64,000 nt of DNA from an uncultured Lachnospiraceae bacterium (lineage in GTDB: Bacteria; Bacillota; Clostridia; Lachnospirales; Lachnospiraceae). The position numbers and the translations under genes are program-made. Location: NCBI GenBank assembly GCA_902781455.1, contig CACZJF010000012.1, positions 1-64,000 on the forward strand, written 5' to 3'. How positions within the stretch are numbered: the first letter of the stretch is position 1; each line of letters starts with the position of its first letter. The notes under the pieces are model-generated. The model searched no databases and was not told the DNA's origin. It was given only the letters and a program-made list of their open reading frames with translations. Positions 50,219-60,064 of the stretch are shown here, in pieces.

Positions 50219-50786
50219 GCAGCAGGAGGAAAACCTCGGTCAGAACCATGCCGGTAATCGCACCGCCTACGTGCGCCTGCCATGCGATGCCCGGCATGAA
50301 GTTGATGAAAAGGTTCAGCACCAGCGTCATCGCGATGGAGCGAAGGCCGGACGTGGAACGGTAAGTCAGCAGGATCAGGAAATAGCCGAACATCAGACCG
50401 TACAGCCCGCCGGACAGTCCGACGGAATAACGGATTCTGGACATGGCATATTCCAGGATACTTCCGCCTATGACCGACCCGAACAGAATGACCGCAAACC
50501 AGGCATGACCGAAAAACTTCTCCAGAGAACGGAGATTATACAGGGCCAGCAGATTCATCGCGATATGCCAGGGCTGGATATGCGTGAAGCCAACTGTCAG
50601 AAGCCGCCACCACTGTCCCCGGCGGATGCGCTCCCGGTCATAGCAGCCGCACCTGACCGCGCGCGATATCTTATCCGAATTCCCCGAGGCAATGTAGAAA
50701 AATACAATTCCGCAGACGGCCAGCACGGCAAGCCATACGGACATCCCCTCGCTGAGGATGGAATTTCTTCCTGCATATGGATACAT
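50214..50786 (-). CDS. Rhomboid family intramembrane serine protease
   Basis: The 190-residue protein has about six membrane helices with the rhomboid layout: WWRLLTVGFTHIQPWHIAMNLLALYNL (H...N region), the catalytic Ser in GLSGGLYGLMFG and the catalytic His in WQAHVGGAITGM. It cuts membrane proteins within or next to their helices. GGAGGAGGAAAGAG precedes ATG 50786; an upstream in-frame start is unlikely. The stop lies in a 15-bp repeat array. Its substrates are unknown. Confidence 0.92.
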   Translation of the reverse strand: MYPYAGRNSILSEGMSVWLAVLAVCGIVFFYIASGNSDKISRAVRCGCYDRERIRRGQWWRLLTVGFTHIQPWHIAMNLLALYNLRSLEKFFGHAWFAVILFGSVIGGSILEYAMSRIRYSVGLSGGLYGLMFGYFLILLTYRSTSGLRSIAMTLVLNLFINFMPGIAWQAHVGGAITGMVLTEVFLLLH

Positions 50787-50855
50787 CTCTTTCCTCCTCC
50801 TTTGGAAACACCGGTTTCTTCCTGACAATCCCCGGCCGGCATCAGGACATCAGAT

Positions 50856-50946
50856 TGACACGATTATCCTGTATGGTATCATTCTGACCGTGGTTCAGGC
50901 AAGCTGTGAAGAAGCGGCGCGTCCGGATGCGCCCTGACCACGGTCG
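50856..50946 (+). promoter_or_regulatory. Possible promoter and leader hairpin of the beta-CASP gene
   Basis: TTGACA (50856-50861) and TATCAT (50878-50883), 16 bases apart, are followed by a long hairpin: 50887-50900 with 50934-50946 (13 bp, one bulged base) and an inner GGCGC/GCGCC stem. The leader to the start codon would be about 155 bases. Confidence 0.5.
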
Positions 50947-51046
50947 GATCAGGACAGGTCCGTATACGCGAATTCCCCGATATACATCACGGGGAAAATT
51001 TGTTAAAATATGTTAATTGCATGAATTTCAAGAAAGGAAGGGAAGC

Positions 51047-52744
51047 ATGAAATTAACATTTTTGGGTGCAACGCATGAAGTGACCGGAAGCTGTTATTAC
51101 CTGGATGCCTGCGGGAAGAAGTTCCTGATTGACTGCGGTATGGAACAGGGCCCGGATCTTTATGAGAACAAACCGATTCCTGTCCCTGTAGGTGACATCG
51201 ACATGGTGCTTCTGACCCATGCCCATATTGACCACTCGGGCCTTCTGCCGCTTCTGTATAAGCATGGTTTCCGCGGGCAGATCTTCGCGACCGGCGGAAC
51301 GGCTGCGCTGTGCCGGATCATGCTTCTTGATTCCGCGCATATACAGGAATTTGAAGCAGAATGGAAAAACCGGAAGGCCGAGCGCGCAGGCAAGGAGATG
51401 GTGGAGCCGCTCTACAGCCAGCAGGACGCGGAAGGCGCGATCTCGTGCTTTGTGGCGGTCGACTATGAAACCGAGAAGTATATCGCGGACGGGGTAAAGA
51501 TCCGGTTCATCGACGCGGGCCATCTGCTCGGATCGAGTTCCATCGAACTGACGATCACGGAAGGTGACGTCACAAAGACGGTTGTCTTCTCGGGAGATAT
51601 CGGCAACAAGAACCAGCCGCTGATCTCGGACCCGAAGTATCTGCATGCCGCTGACTATGTCATCATGGAGTCCACCTATGGAGACAGAGAGCATGAGAAG
51701 CCGGAGTACGGGGATTATGTCGGGGCGCTTGCGGACGTGATCCAGCGGACCTTTGACAGAGGCGGCAATGTGGTGATTCCTTCGTTCGCGGTCGGACGTA
51801 CGCAGGAGATGCTCTACTTTATCAGGGAGATCAAGCAGCAGGATATGATCTGCGGGCATGACAATTTCCAGGTGTATGTAGACTCCCCGCTGGCCATCGA
51901 GGCGACGAACATCTTCATGGAGCGGATGTACAGCGACTTTGACGATCAGGCGAAGCAGCTGCTGGCAGAAGGGGTCAATCCCATCGGCTTTGCCGGTCTG
52001 AAGACAGCGGTCAGCTCGGAGGAGTCCAGAGCGATCAACGATGATCCGAACCCGAAGATTATTATCTCCGCGAGCGGAATGTGCGATGCAGGACGTGTGA
52101 AGCATCACCTGAAGCACAATCTCTGGAAGGAAGAGAGCACGATTCTCTTTGTCGGCTACCAGGCAGTCGGAACGCCCGGGCGCGCGATTATTGAGGGAGC
52201 GGAGAGTATCAGGCTGTTTGGAGAGGAGATTGAGGTACGGGCTGAGATCTGCCAGCTGCCGGGCATTTCCGGGCACGCAGACAATCATGGTCTGATGGAA
52301 TGGATCAGTGCCTTCGATGAAAAGAAACCGGATATGGTTTTTGTTACGCACGGCGACGACAAGGTGACCGAGCTGTTCCGCGACCGCCTGATCCAGGAGC
52401 TTGGGCTGAAAGCCTGTGCGCCGTTCTCCGGTACGGTGTATGACCTGGCGGCTGGCGCATTTGAAGTGGAAGCAGAGCCGGTTCTGATTGAGAAGGAGAT
52501 CAGAGAGGGAATTGCCGAGGCGAAGAAGGACGGCGGCGCTGCTGTGCGCAGGAAGGGCACAGACCGCGGCGCAGCCGGACCGGTTTCCTCCAAGAACAAG
52601 AAGTCTGCAGCGATCTACACGAGACTGGTTGCGGCGGGCAATCGCCTGATGACTGTGATCAAACACAATCAGGGCGGAACGAACAAGGATCTGAACCGCT
52701 TTGCGGAGGAGATCAACCGCCTGTGTGACAAATGGGATCGCTGA
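51047..52744 (+). CDS. Metallo-beta-lactamase/beta-CASP ribonuclease (CPSF-like)
   Basis: The 565-residue protein has the MBL core LTHAHIDHSGLLPLL, GHLLGSSSIEL and VFSGDIGN, and then the beta-CASP part (about 190-440) with IPSFAVGRTQEMLYFI, VYVDSPLAIEAT, IIISASGMCDAGRVKHHL, VGYQAVGTPGR and ISGHADNHGLMEW. Relatives process or degrade RNA using two zinc ions. The C-terminal ~110 residues are charged and not recognised. ATG 51047 follows GAAAGGAAGGGAAG; an upstream in-frame codon (51017) has no such site. Confidence 0.92.
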   Translation: MKLTFLGATHEVTGSCYYLDACGKKFLIDCGMEQGPDLYENKPIPVPVGDIDMVLLTHAHIDHSGLLPLLYKHGFRGQIFATGGTAALCRIMLLDSAHIQEFEAEWKNRKAERAGKEMVEPLYSQQDAEGAISCFVAVDYETEKYIADGVKIRFIDAGHLLGSSSIELTITEGDVTKTVVFSGDIGNKNQPLISDPKYLHAADYVIMESTYGDREHEKPEYGDYVGALADVIQRTFDRGGNVVIPSFAVGRTQEMLYFIREIKQQDMICGHDNFQVYVDSPLAIEATNIFMERMYSDFDDQAKQLLAEGVNPIGFAGLKTAVSSEESRAINDDPNPKIIISASGMCDAGRVKHHLKHNLWKEESTILFVGYQAVGTPGRAIIEGAESIRLFGEEIEVRAEICQLPGISGHADNHGLMEWISAFDEKKPDMVFVTHGDDKVTELFRDRLIQELGLKACAPFSGTVYDLAAGAFEVEAEPVLIEKEIREGIAEAKKDGGAAVRRKGTDRGAAGPVSSKNKKSAAIYTRLVAAGNRLMTVIKHNQGGTNKDLNRFAEEINRLCDKWDR

Positions 52745-52754
52745 ATGAGAATCA

Positions 52755-53948
52755 TTGGCTAATCAGATGGTAAAGAAAACGCTTGCAATTCTGTTTTCCA
52801 TCGCCCTGATCGCCGGGATTCTGTTTGCTCTCGTCCCGCGGACGGTGGTAAAGCAGATGGCGGTACGGTCGGGGCTGATCGAAAACAATTATTACCACGA
52901 AGGGGATACTGAGTGGGACAACGGCGGGGTGGAGGAGTATTACTTCAACAACCTGCCGTCAAAGTACAATGAGATATACAGGGAGCTGTATTCACGGCTG
53001 TCGGCCGGAGAGGATGAAGCACAGATCTATGCCGAAGTGAGCGTGGACGATTTCTGGATCGCGTATTACTCGGTGCTGGCGGATCATCCCGAGCTGTTCT
53101 GGATCGGGTCGAGCGCGCAGGTGCAGTCGAATGCTGTCACCGGACTGGTGGCCGGCTACACGATCGAGTCGACGGTTCCGCCGAATGAGCGCATGACCAC
53201 CCGCGGCATGCTGGAGGCGGCGGCAGATGAGTGCATACGCTTAACCGATGAGACCTGGTCAGATTACGGCCGGATCAAATCGGTTTATGAATATCTCATC
53301 AACACGGTGGAATACAATGCCCATGCCCCGGATAATCAGTGCGTGCAGAGTGCGCTGCTCAACCATCAGTCCGTCTGCGCAGGGTACGCGAAAGCATTTC
53401 AGTACATCTGCCACAGGATGGGCTATTTCTGTACCTATGTGACGGGAAAGATCAACATGGGCGGAGACCACGCGTGGAACATTGTCCGCATCGACGGCAA
53501 CTATTATCAGGTTGACGTCACCTGGGGAGACCCGGTATTCGCCGGCGCCATGGAAGACGGGACGGGCATCACGGTCATGAATTATAACTATCTGTGCTGC
53601 ACGGACAGTGAGATTCTCACGACCCACACGCCGGAAACGGCCGTCACGCTTCCTTCGTGTACGGACGACAGCTACAATTATTACCGGATCAACGGGATGT
53701 ACTATGAGAACTGGGATACGGACGTTATATACAACGCGTTGATGGAGTCTGTCAGAAACGGCGAGTCTACGATTGTCATGAAGTTCGGGACACAGGATGC
53801 CTACGAAAGAGCGAAGGTGGAACTGTTTACCAACAAGCTTTATTATGACGCGGACCAGTACCTGATGGAGCAGTATGGCGTAAGCACCTGGAACAACCGC
53901 TACGCGACAGATGACGAATTCAGGGTCATAACAATCCAGTGGCTGTAG
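52755..53948 (+). CDS. Secreted or anchored transglutaminase-like protein
   Basis: The ~397-residue protein has a membrane/signal segment (TLAILFSIALIAGILFALV) and a transglutaminase-like domain with the Cys in HQSVCAGYAKAFQYICHRMG, the His in GGDHAWNIVRIDGNYYQVDVTWGDP and a following Asp. Bacterial members are often proteases or crosslinkers acting on envelope proteins. The start is unsure: TTG 52755 or ATG 52767, neither with a strong ribosome site. It is 10 bases after the beta-CASP gene and precedes an 824-residue envelope protein. Confidence 0.85.
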   Translation: MANQMVKKTLAILFSIALIAGILFALVPRTVVKQMAVRSGLIENNYYHEGDTEWDNGGVEEYYFNNLPSKYNEIYRELYSRLSAGEDEAQIYAEVSVDDFWIAYYSVLADHPELFWIGSSAQVQSNAVTGLVAGYTIESTVPPNERMTTRGMLEAAADECIRLTDETWSDYGRIKSVYEYLINTVEYNAHAPDNQCVQSALLNHQSVCAGYAKAFQYICHRMGYFCTYVTGKINMGGDHAWNIVRIDGNYYQVDVTWGDPVFAGAMEDGTGITVMNYNYLCCTDSEILTTHTPETAVTLPSCTDDSYNYYRINGMYYENWDTDVIYNALMESVRNGESTIVMKFGTQDAYERAKVELFTNKLYYDADQYLMEQYGVSTWNNRYATDDEFRVITIQWL

Positions 53949-53980
53949 GAATCAGGACATAAGAAAGGAATGTAAGACAC

Positions 53981-56455
53981 TTGAGTGAGCAGTTCAGACT
54001 CTTTCGGAATATTGTCGTCCGGGTCATAGTCTTTGTCGCAGTCTATGTGATTGCGGTACTGGCGGCCAGCCGGTATTTGAACCGTACGACGCCGGACATG
54101 GCTTCCGTCATGTCAGATTCCACATTTCCGCTTGTCTACATGCAGCAGGGCGGGATCAGCTTTAACTGCCTGCACGGCTACAGTCACGAGATGGACGTCT
54201 CGCAGATGCGTTACTCCATCACGCCCCTTACCGAAACCAGGGAGGTATCGATCCGCATACAGAACTTCGGTGCGGCCGTCGACTCGGTATCCTATGAGGT
54301 TGTGACCATCGACGGAACCCAGTCGCTGGAAAACACCAAGGTGGTGCGTCTCGAGACAGACGGAGACTATGTCACGTCGACACTGCAGCTTGGAAACAAG
54401 ATGCTGATGAATCAGGAATATGTCCTGAAGCTTCTCGTCACGACAGGCGGGCGCGGGATCTATTATTATACCCACGTGCTTCTGGCAGACGGTCTGCATA
54501 CTGCTGACTATCTGAATTTTGCCGCCGGCTTCTGGGACAAGTGTATCAATAAGACTGACCTTGACACGATCGGTGCGGCGGTGGAGCCGGACGAGACAAC
54601 GGATGCGGAGGGGACCCTCGCGCACATGGACATCCATGACAGCGTGAACCAGCTGACCTGGGCGAAGCTGAATCCGCAGATCTACTATAAGCCGACGCCT
54701 CGTCTGACGGAGATCAATGAGAGTACTGCCACCATGACGCTGGACTACCGGATCTCTGCTTCCGCCGAAAATGGGAGCACGGAGATCTACGATGTGCATG
54801 AATATTACCGGCTTCGCTTTACCGACAGCCGTGTCTTTCTGCTGAATTTTGACCGGACGACCGACCAGGTATTCAATCCGGACTCCAACGAGGTGATTGA
54901 TGAGACCGGCGTTGTCCTTGGCATCACCCAGAAGGACGTTTCCTATATGCCGGATGAGAAAAACCGCGTGGTTGCATTTGTCCAGCAGAATGTCCTGTGG
55001 ACTTACCGCAGGGATACGGACGTGTTCACCCGTATCTTCGGATTCCCCCAGCAGGAGAACATGGACGAGCGGGACTTCTATCCGGAGAATACCATCCGCG
55101 TGCTGCATGTCAGCCAGCAAGGAGATGTGATCTTTTCCGTGGGAGGCTACATGAACCGCGGACCGCACGAGGGCGGCAACGGGATCGGCGTGTACCGCTA
55201 TGATGCCGGCAGCGCGCTGGTGCGTGAGCTGTGCTTCCTGGAAAGTGCCGAAAATACGGAACGGATCCAGCGGGATATGATGGACTGCATCTATCTGACG
55301 GCAGACCTGAGCACGGTCTGGACCATGCTGGATGGTGTTCTGTACCGGATCGCACTGTCCGCCGGCGACGTGGAAGTCTACGCGGAAGGAATCCACAACG
55401 ACTGCTACCAGGGTTCCGGAAGTGGTAGATACTTTGCCTGGCTGAAGGAGGGAAAGATGTACGCGTCGCCCACGATCGAGAAGATTGACTTCGAAAGCGG
55501 TTCGGTGCATGAGATTACCGCGCCGGAAGGCGAATACCTGCGTCCGCTCACCTTTATGAAGGAGGACCTGGTTTACGGAACCGCAAGAAGCGTGGACGTG
55601 AAGGCAGAACATGGCGGAAATGCGATCTTCCCCATGTACCGTCTGACCTTTGAGGATGGCAGCGGGAATGCCGTGAAAGTTTATGAGCCGAACGGACTCT
55701 ACGTCACAGGGGTCGATCAGTCGGATAATCTGCTGAACCTGGAACGGGTCGCCTGGAACGGAACACAGTTTCAGGCAGCGTCGCCGGACCAGATCGTCTC
55801 CTCCGATACGACAGGGGATGTCAGCCTGGGCATTGCGACAAAAGAGACAGAGCGAAGACAGACGATTGTTCTTCTGCGTGTCGGAGGCACGCTTGAGAAG
55901 GGAGAGTCCGCGGTTGGCTCGAGCAAGACAATGACAGGAAGCCAGCGGTCCTTCCCGATACCGCTGAATCCGGAACCGGAGCATCTGTACTATGTCTATG
56001 CGGCCGGCGGCCTGGATGCGCTGTGTACCTACGCGAATGACGCGATTGTGAAGGCGGACGAGTTGTTTGGCGTTGTAGTGGACTTTAATCAGAATTATGT
56101 CTGGGTCCGCGGAGACAAGAAGCCGCAGCATGACATAGAACTGAAGGATGTTCCTTCTGTCATGCGGACAGGAACGATTGATCCGGATGAGCTGGAAGCC
56201 GGAATCGGCAAACAGGTGATTGACCTGACCGGCTGCACGCTGGACGAGGTTCTCTACTTTGTCTCCCATGGCCGGCCTGTGCTGGCTGTGACGAAAGAAG
56301 GCGTCAAGTGCATCGTCGGCTATGATGAGTTCAACACGCATCTGCTGAATCCGGGAGAAGAGGAGTGGTATTATTACGGGATTCAGGATTCGACGGATCT
56401 GTTTGCCATTGCGGGGAATGAGTTCTACAGCTTTACGGAATCGGCGGCGGGATGA
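53981..56455 (+). CDS. Large membrane-anchored extracellular protein of unknown function, 824 aa
   Basis: One N-terminal membrane helix (IVVRVIVFVAVYVIAVLAAS) is followed by ~790 extracellular residues. The first ~250 look like beta-sandwich sequence. The middle (about 300-650) has propeller-like strands (VIFSVGGYMNRG, VYRYDAGSALVREL, VWTMLDGVLYRIALSAGDVEV). The last ~70 (VLYFVSHGRPVLAVTKEGVKCIVGYDEFNTHLLNP) resemble a C39-like peptidase domain, but without an evident N-terminal catalytic Cys. I do not recognise the family. A TTG start with AAAGGA upstream is assumed. It is 32 bases after the transglutaminase gene, suggesting a joint envelope function. Confidence 0.75.
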   Translation: MSEQFRLFRNIVVRVIVFVAVYVIAVLAASRYLNRTTPDMASVMSDSTFPLVYMQQGGISFNCLHGYSHEMDVSQMRYSITPLTETREVSIRIQNFGAAVDSVSYEVVTIDGTQSLENTKVVRLETDGDYVTSTLQLGNKMLMNQEYVLKLLVTTGGRGIYYYTHVLLADGLHTADYLNFAAGFWDKCINKTDLDTIGAAVEPDETTDAEGTLAHMDIHDSVNQLTWAKLNPQIYYKPTPRLTEINESTATMTLDYRISASAENGSTEIYDVHEYYRLRFTDSRVFLLNFDRTTDQVFNPDSNEVIDETGVVLGITQKDVSYMPDEKNRVVAFVQQNVLWTYRRDTDVFTRIFGFPQQENMDERDFYPENTIRVLHVSQQGDVIFSVGGYMNRGPHEGGNGIGVYRYDAGSALVRELCFLESAENTERIQRDMMDCIYLTADLSTVWTMLDGVLYRIALSAGDVEVYAEGIHNDCYQGSGSGRYFAWLKEGKMYASPTIEKIDFESGSVHEITAPEGEYLRPLTFMKEDLVYGTARSVDVKAEHGGNAIFPMYRLTFEDGSGNAVKVYEPNGLYVTGVDQSDNLLNLERVAWNGTQFQAASPDQIVSSDTTGDVSLGIATKETERRQTIVLLRVGGTLEKGESAVGSSKTMTGSQRSFPIPLNPEPEHLYYVYAAGGLDALCTYANDAIVKADELFGVVVDFNQNYVWVRGDKKPQHDIELKDVPSVMRTGTIDPDELEAGIGKQVIDLTGCTLDEVLYFVSHGRPVLAVTKEGVKCIVGYDEFNTHLLNPGEEEWYYYGIQDSTDLFAIAGNEFYSFTESAAG

Positions 56456-56533
56456 GCGCCTGGTATGGCGCAAGCGGGAAAGACCTGATATACTATTGCT
56501 CTTAGAGAAAATAGAGAAGGAGACAGAAAAGCG

Positions 56534-57931
56534 ATGGACACGAAATTCGTTACTGTGAAAGAACTGTATAAGAACCCTGGTGCGTATGAGGGCAAGGTGA
56601 TTACGGTCGGGGGCTGGGTCCGTTCGATCCGTGACATGAAGTCACTGGGGTTTCTGGTACTGCATGACGGCACGTATTTTGAGACGCTGCAGGTGGTGTT
56701 TACCGCGGAGCGGCTGGAGAATTATGAGGAGATCTGCAGGTTTAACGTCGGCTCTGCCGTGATTGTGACCGGAGAACTGGTGAAGACGCCTGAGGCGAAG
56801 CAGCCGTTTGAGATCCAGGCTTCGAAGGTGGAGCTGGAAGGGGAGTCTACACCGGATTATCCGATGCAGAAGAAGCGCCATACGGTGGAATTTCTGAGAA
56901 CCATGCCGCATCTGAGACCCCGGACCAACCTGTTCCAGGCGACGTTCCGGGTGCGTTCCCTTGCGGCGTACGCGATTCACAAGTTCTTCCAGGAGAGAGA
57001 TTTCGTCTACATTCATACACCGATCATCACGGGTACGGATGCGGAAGGTGCCGGTGAGATGTTCCGTGCGACGACACTGGATCTGGAGGATCTGCCGCGG
57101 ACAGAGGATGGCGGGATTGATTTCTCCCAGGATTTCTTCGGACAGTCTACGCATCTGACCGTCTCCGGACAGCTTGATGTGGAGCCGTTTGCCCAGGCGT
57201 TCCGGAATGTCTATACCTTCGGGCCGACTTTCCGGGCGGAGAATTCGAACACGACGCGTCATGCCGCGGAATTCTGGATGATAGAGCCGGAGATCGCATT
57301 TGCGGATCTGGAGGATGACATGGATCTGGCGGAGGATATGCTGAAGTTCATCTTCCGGTATGTCCTGGAGCATGCACCGGCGGAGATGGATTTCTTCAAC
57401 CGGTTTGTGGACAAGGGCCTGCTGGACCGCCTGAACCATGTGATGAATTCTGAGTTTGGGCGCGTCACCTACACGGAAGCGGTGAAGCTGCTGGAAGCGA
57501 ACAATGACAAGTTTGACTACAAGGTCAGCTGGGGCTGCGATCTGCAGACGGAGCATGAGCGCTACCTGACGGAGCAGATCTTCAAGCGTCCGGTCTTTGT
57601 CACAGATTATCCGCGTGAGATCAAGGCGTTCTATATGAAGCTGAATGATGACGGCAAGACGGTCGCGGCGGCGGACTGCCTGGTTCCCGGAATCGGCGAG
57701 ATCATCGGCGGCTCCCAGAGAGAGGAGCGCTTCGATGTGCTGAAGGCAAGGATCGACGAGTTGGGCATGAGTGAGGATGAGTATAAGTATTACCTTGACA
57801 TCCGTAAGTATGGTACGACACGTCACGCGGGCTTCGGACTTGGGTTTGAGCGCCTGGTCATGTACCTGACAGGCGTCAGCAATATCAGGGACGTGCTGCC
57901 GTATCCAAGGACGGTCGGAAGTCTGATCTGA
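56534..57931 (+). CDS. asnS: Asparaginyl-tRNA synthetase
   Basis: The 465-residue class IIb synthetase has an OB-fold anticodon domain (about 1-110; [22 protein letters not shown]). The catalytic core carries motif 2 ([21 protein letters not shown]) and motif 3 ([15 protein letters not shown]). [12 protein letters not shown] and [13 protein letters not shown] are typical of AsnRS rather than AspRS. AGAAGGAGA stands before the ATG. Length is normal. Confidence 0.95.
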   Translation: MDTKFVTVKELYKNPGAYEGKVITVGGWVRSIRDMKSLGFLVLHDGTYFETLQVVFTAERLENYEEICRFNVGSAVIVTGELVKTPEAKQPFEIQASKVELEGESTPDYPMQKKRHTVEFLRTMPHLRPRTNLFQATFRVRSLAAYAIHKFFQERDFVYIHTPIITGTDAEGAGEMFRATTLDLEDLPRTEDGGIDFSQDFFGQSTHLTVSGQLDVEPFAQAFRNVYTFGPTFRAENSNTTRHAAEFWMIEPEIAFADLEDDMDLAEDMLKFIFRYVLEHAPAEMDFFNRFVDKGLLDRLNHVMNSEFGRVTYTEAVKLLEANNDKFDYKVSWGCDLQTEHERYLTEQIFKRPVFVTDYPREIKAFYMKLNDDGKTVAAADCLVPGIGEIIGGSQREERFDVLKARIDELGMSEDEYKYYLDIRKYGTTRHAGFGLGFERLVMYLTGVSNIRDVLPYPRTVGSLI

Positions 57932-57976
57932 CGGCACAGACAGAATAGGAAAAGGACTTGAATCAGGGGAGTAAAT

Positions 57977-58960
57977 ATGGCCAGAAGACAAAGATCTTCC
58001 TCAACCGGACATCTGAATCTGAACAGCCGCGCCGGAGGCGCGGCCGGAACATTTCTGATCACATTGCTTCTCGTGGTGGCAATTGGTGTTTTCGCATATT
58101 CCGGCTGGAGGCTGTTTAGTTACTATATGGCCTACAAGCAGGGGAGTGACGAGTACAGTGATCTGAATGACGAATACATGAATACGCCTGCGCAGACGGC
58201 AGTGCCGCAGACGGACAGCCCGGCTGCGCAGGGAGAGGCGGCTTTGGGCGAGACGGAGGGAGCCATCGCGGGTGAGGCTCTGGCAGATGTCACGGCACTG
58301 GAGGATCCTGTGAAGCGGACAGCGGTTCTGGACGGGGCTTACCGGGAGGAAACAGTTGAGAACGGTAAGTCGAAAGCACTGCCGAAGCTGAAGAACCCGG
58401 TAGATTTTGCCGAGCTTCAGAGCATCAATCCGGATGTGATCGGATGGATCCGCGTGGGAGCGGTCAATATCTCCTATCCGGTCACGCAGGCGAAGGACAA
58501 CGAGTATTACCTGCACAGGACGTTCAAGAAAGTGGACAACTTCGCAGGGTGCATCTTTGAAAACTGCACCAATTCCCCGTTCTTTACAGACCAGAACACG
58601 ATCCTCTACGGGCATAACATGAAGAATGGGTCGATGTTCGGCCAGCTGAAGAAATTCAGCGAGCAGGCAACATTTGACAAGAATCCGTATTTCTGGATCT
58701 TTACGAAGGACTTCATCTTCCAGTACAGGATCTTCTCAAGTTCCGTCGTGAGTAAGATCGGCGATCCGTATATCACCCGTTTTTCGAAGGAGGATTTTGA
58801 GAAGTATATTGAAAAGGCAATCGCATCGAGCGAGATCAAGTGCGGAGACGTTCAGGTGACAGCGGACGACCGCATCGTGACGCTGTCAACCTGTACGGGA
58901 AATGACGCGACGCGGCGGATTCTTCAGGGTGTCCTGACGCAGGTGTATGTAGCAGCATAG
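57977..58960 (+). CDS. srtB: Class B sortase
   Basis: The 327-residue protein has one N-terminal membrane helix (FLITLLLVVAIGVFAYSGW), a Glu/Ala/Thr-rich spacer (about 65-125) and a sortase B domain (about 135-327). The catalytic His is in NTILYGHNMKNGSMFG, the Cys in RIVTLSTCTGN and the Arg in DATRRI. It joins surface proteins to peptidoglycan or to each other. The long secreted protein at the window end is a possible substrate, but its C-terminus lies outside. It is followed by a GC hairpin terminator. Confidence 0.92.
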   Translation: MARRQRSSSTGHLNLNSRAGGAAGTFLITLLLVVAIGVFAYSGWRLFSYYMAYKQGSDEYSDLNDEYMNTPAQTAVPQTDSPAAQGEAALGETEGAIAGEALADVTALEDPVKRTAVLDGAYREETVENGKSKALPKLKNPVDFAELQSINPDVIGWIRVGAVNISYPVTQAKDNEYYLHRTFKKVDNFAGCIFENCTNSPFFTDQNTILYGHNMKNGSMFGQLKKFSEQATFDKNPYFWIFTKDFIFQYRIFSSSVVSKIGDPYITRFSKEDFEKYIEKAIASSEIKCGDVQVTADDRIVTLSTCTGNDATRRILQGVLTQVYVAA

Positions 58961-58968
58961 GAATGATC

Positions 58969-58998
58969 GGGCCGTCTCACAGTGTGGGGCGGCCCTTT
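58969..58998 (+). terminator. Terminator of the sortase gene
   Basis: GGGCCGTC pairs with GGCGGCCC (8 bp, one G-T, further CAC/GTG pairing inside), followed by TTTG. Confidence 0.65.
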
Positions 58999-59149
58999 GA
59001 GCGCGCAGAGACTGCGCCGCGAGATGTGCGTATTGTGGAGGACGGGCGGTTATGGCCAGCCTGTTCGGTATGGGTTGAGAGGCAACAGAAAGATTATGGG
59101 ACTTGCCGGTTGGATATTTCGGTCAAAAACACGAAAGGAGCCAGTCATT

Positions 59150-59881
59150 ATGAATATGGAAAAAATTGCACAGCTGCAGGAGATCATTGACGGAAGCGAG
59201 AACATCGTTTTCTTCGGCGGTGCCGGTGTCTCGACAGAGAGCGGCATACCGGATTTCAGGAGTCAGGATGGGCTCTATCATATGAAATACAAGTATCCGC
59301 CGGAAACGATCATCAGCCATTCTTTCTTTGTGAGCAGGCCGGAGGAGTTCTATCGTTTCTACAAGGACAAGATGCTGGCGCTGGACGCGCAGCCGAACGA
59401 AGCACACCTGAAGCTTGCCAGCCTGGAGCAGGCGGGGAGAGTGAAGGCAGTCGTCACACAGAACATCGACGGTCTGCATCAGAAGGCAGGAAGCAAGGAA
59501 GTGTTGGAGCTGCATGGATCAGTGCTGCGCAACTACTGCACCAGATGCGGTGAATTCTATGACGCGGCTTATGTGAAGAATGCAGAGGGTGTCCCGAAAT
59601 GCACGAAGTGCGGGGGAACCGTCAAGCCGGATGTCGTGCTGTATGAGGAGGGACTGGACAATCAGATCATGAGTAAGTCCATTTCCTATATCAGCAACGC
59701 GGACGTGCTGATCATCGGCGGGACGAGCCTGGTTGTGTATCCGGCAGCGGGACTGATCGATTACTTCCGCGGAAGGAAGCTGGTGCTGATCAACAAGGGA
59801 GCGACGGCGCGCGACGCAGGGGCGGACCTGATCATCACGGATCCGATCGGAGAAGTGTTCTCGCAGATTGAGGTGCGGTAA
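59150..59881 (+). CDS. cobB: NAD-dependent protein deacylase, sirtuin family
   Basis: The 243-residue sirtuin has FFGGAGVSTESGIPDFRS (NAD-binding), TQNIDGLHQKAG, the catalytic His in LELHGSVLRNYC and four zinc Cys (CTRC, CTKC). KPDVVLYEEGL and GGTSLVVYPAAGL follow. It removes acyl groups from lysines at the cost of NAD. ATG 59150 follows AAAGGAG; the long upstream extension of the frame has no family similarity. Confidence 0.95.
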   Translation: MNMEKIAQLQEIIDGSENIVFFGGAGVSTESGIPDFRSQDGLYHMKYKYPPETIISHSFFVSRPEEFYRFYKDKMLALDAQPNEAHLKLASLEQAGRVKAVVTQNIDGLHQKAGSKEVLELHGSVLRNYCTRCGEFYDAAYVKNAEGVPKCTKCGGTVKPDVVLYEEGLDNQIMSKSISYISNADVLIIGGTSLVVYPAAGLIDYFRGRKLVLINKGATARDAGADLIITDPIGEVFSQIEVR

Positions 59882-59956
59882 GAACAGCGTCACACATGAT
59901 TTAGTATCCTCAAAAAAGCGAGGATACAAGACGGAAAAAATAGGCAGATTGCACCC

Positions 59957-59985
59957 TTGATTTCAGGAAAACGGTACGGTATAAT
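59957..59985 (+). promoter_or_regulatory. Promoter of rpsF-ssb-rpsR
   Basis: TTGATT (59957-59962) and TATAAT (59980-59985) with 17-base spacing. Confidence 0.8.
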
Positions 59986-60004
59986 GCGTCCTTGTGATGT
60001 ATCA

Positions 60005-60050
60005 TTTTTCCTTGCTCATCCGACTGCAAGGGTGGGCCAGAGACCATAAG
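60005..60050 (+). promoter_or_regulatory. Probable S6:S18-type ribosomal leader
   Basis: In the ~75-base leader, CCTTGC (60010-60015) pairs with GCAAGG (60026-60031) around TCATCCGACT, and GGGTGGGCCAGAGACC follows. A CCG in an internal or apical loop before an S6 gene is the mark of the leader that the S6:S18 complex binds to repress its own operon. The match is by context and CCG only, so it is tentative. Confidence 0.45.
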
Positions 60051-60064
60051 GAGGTGCAAGCAGC

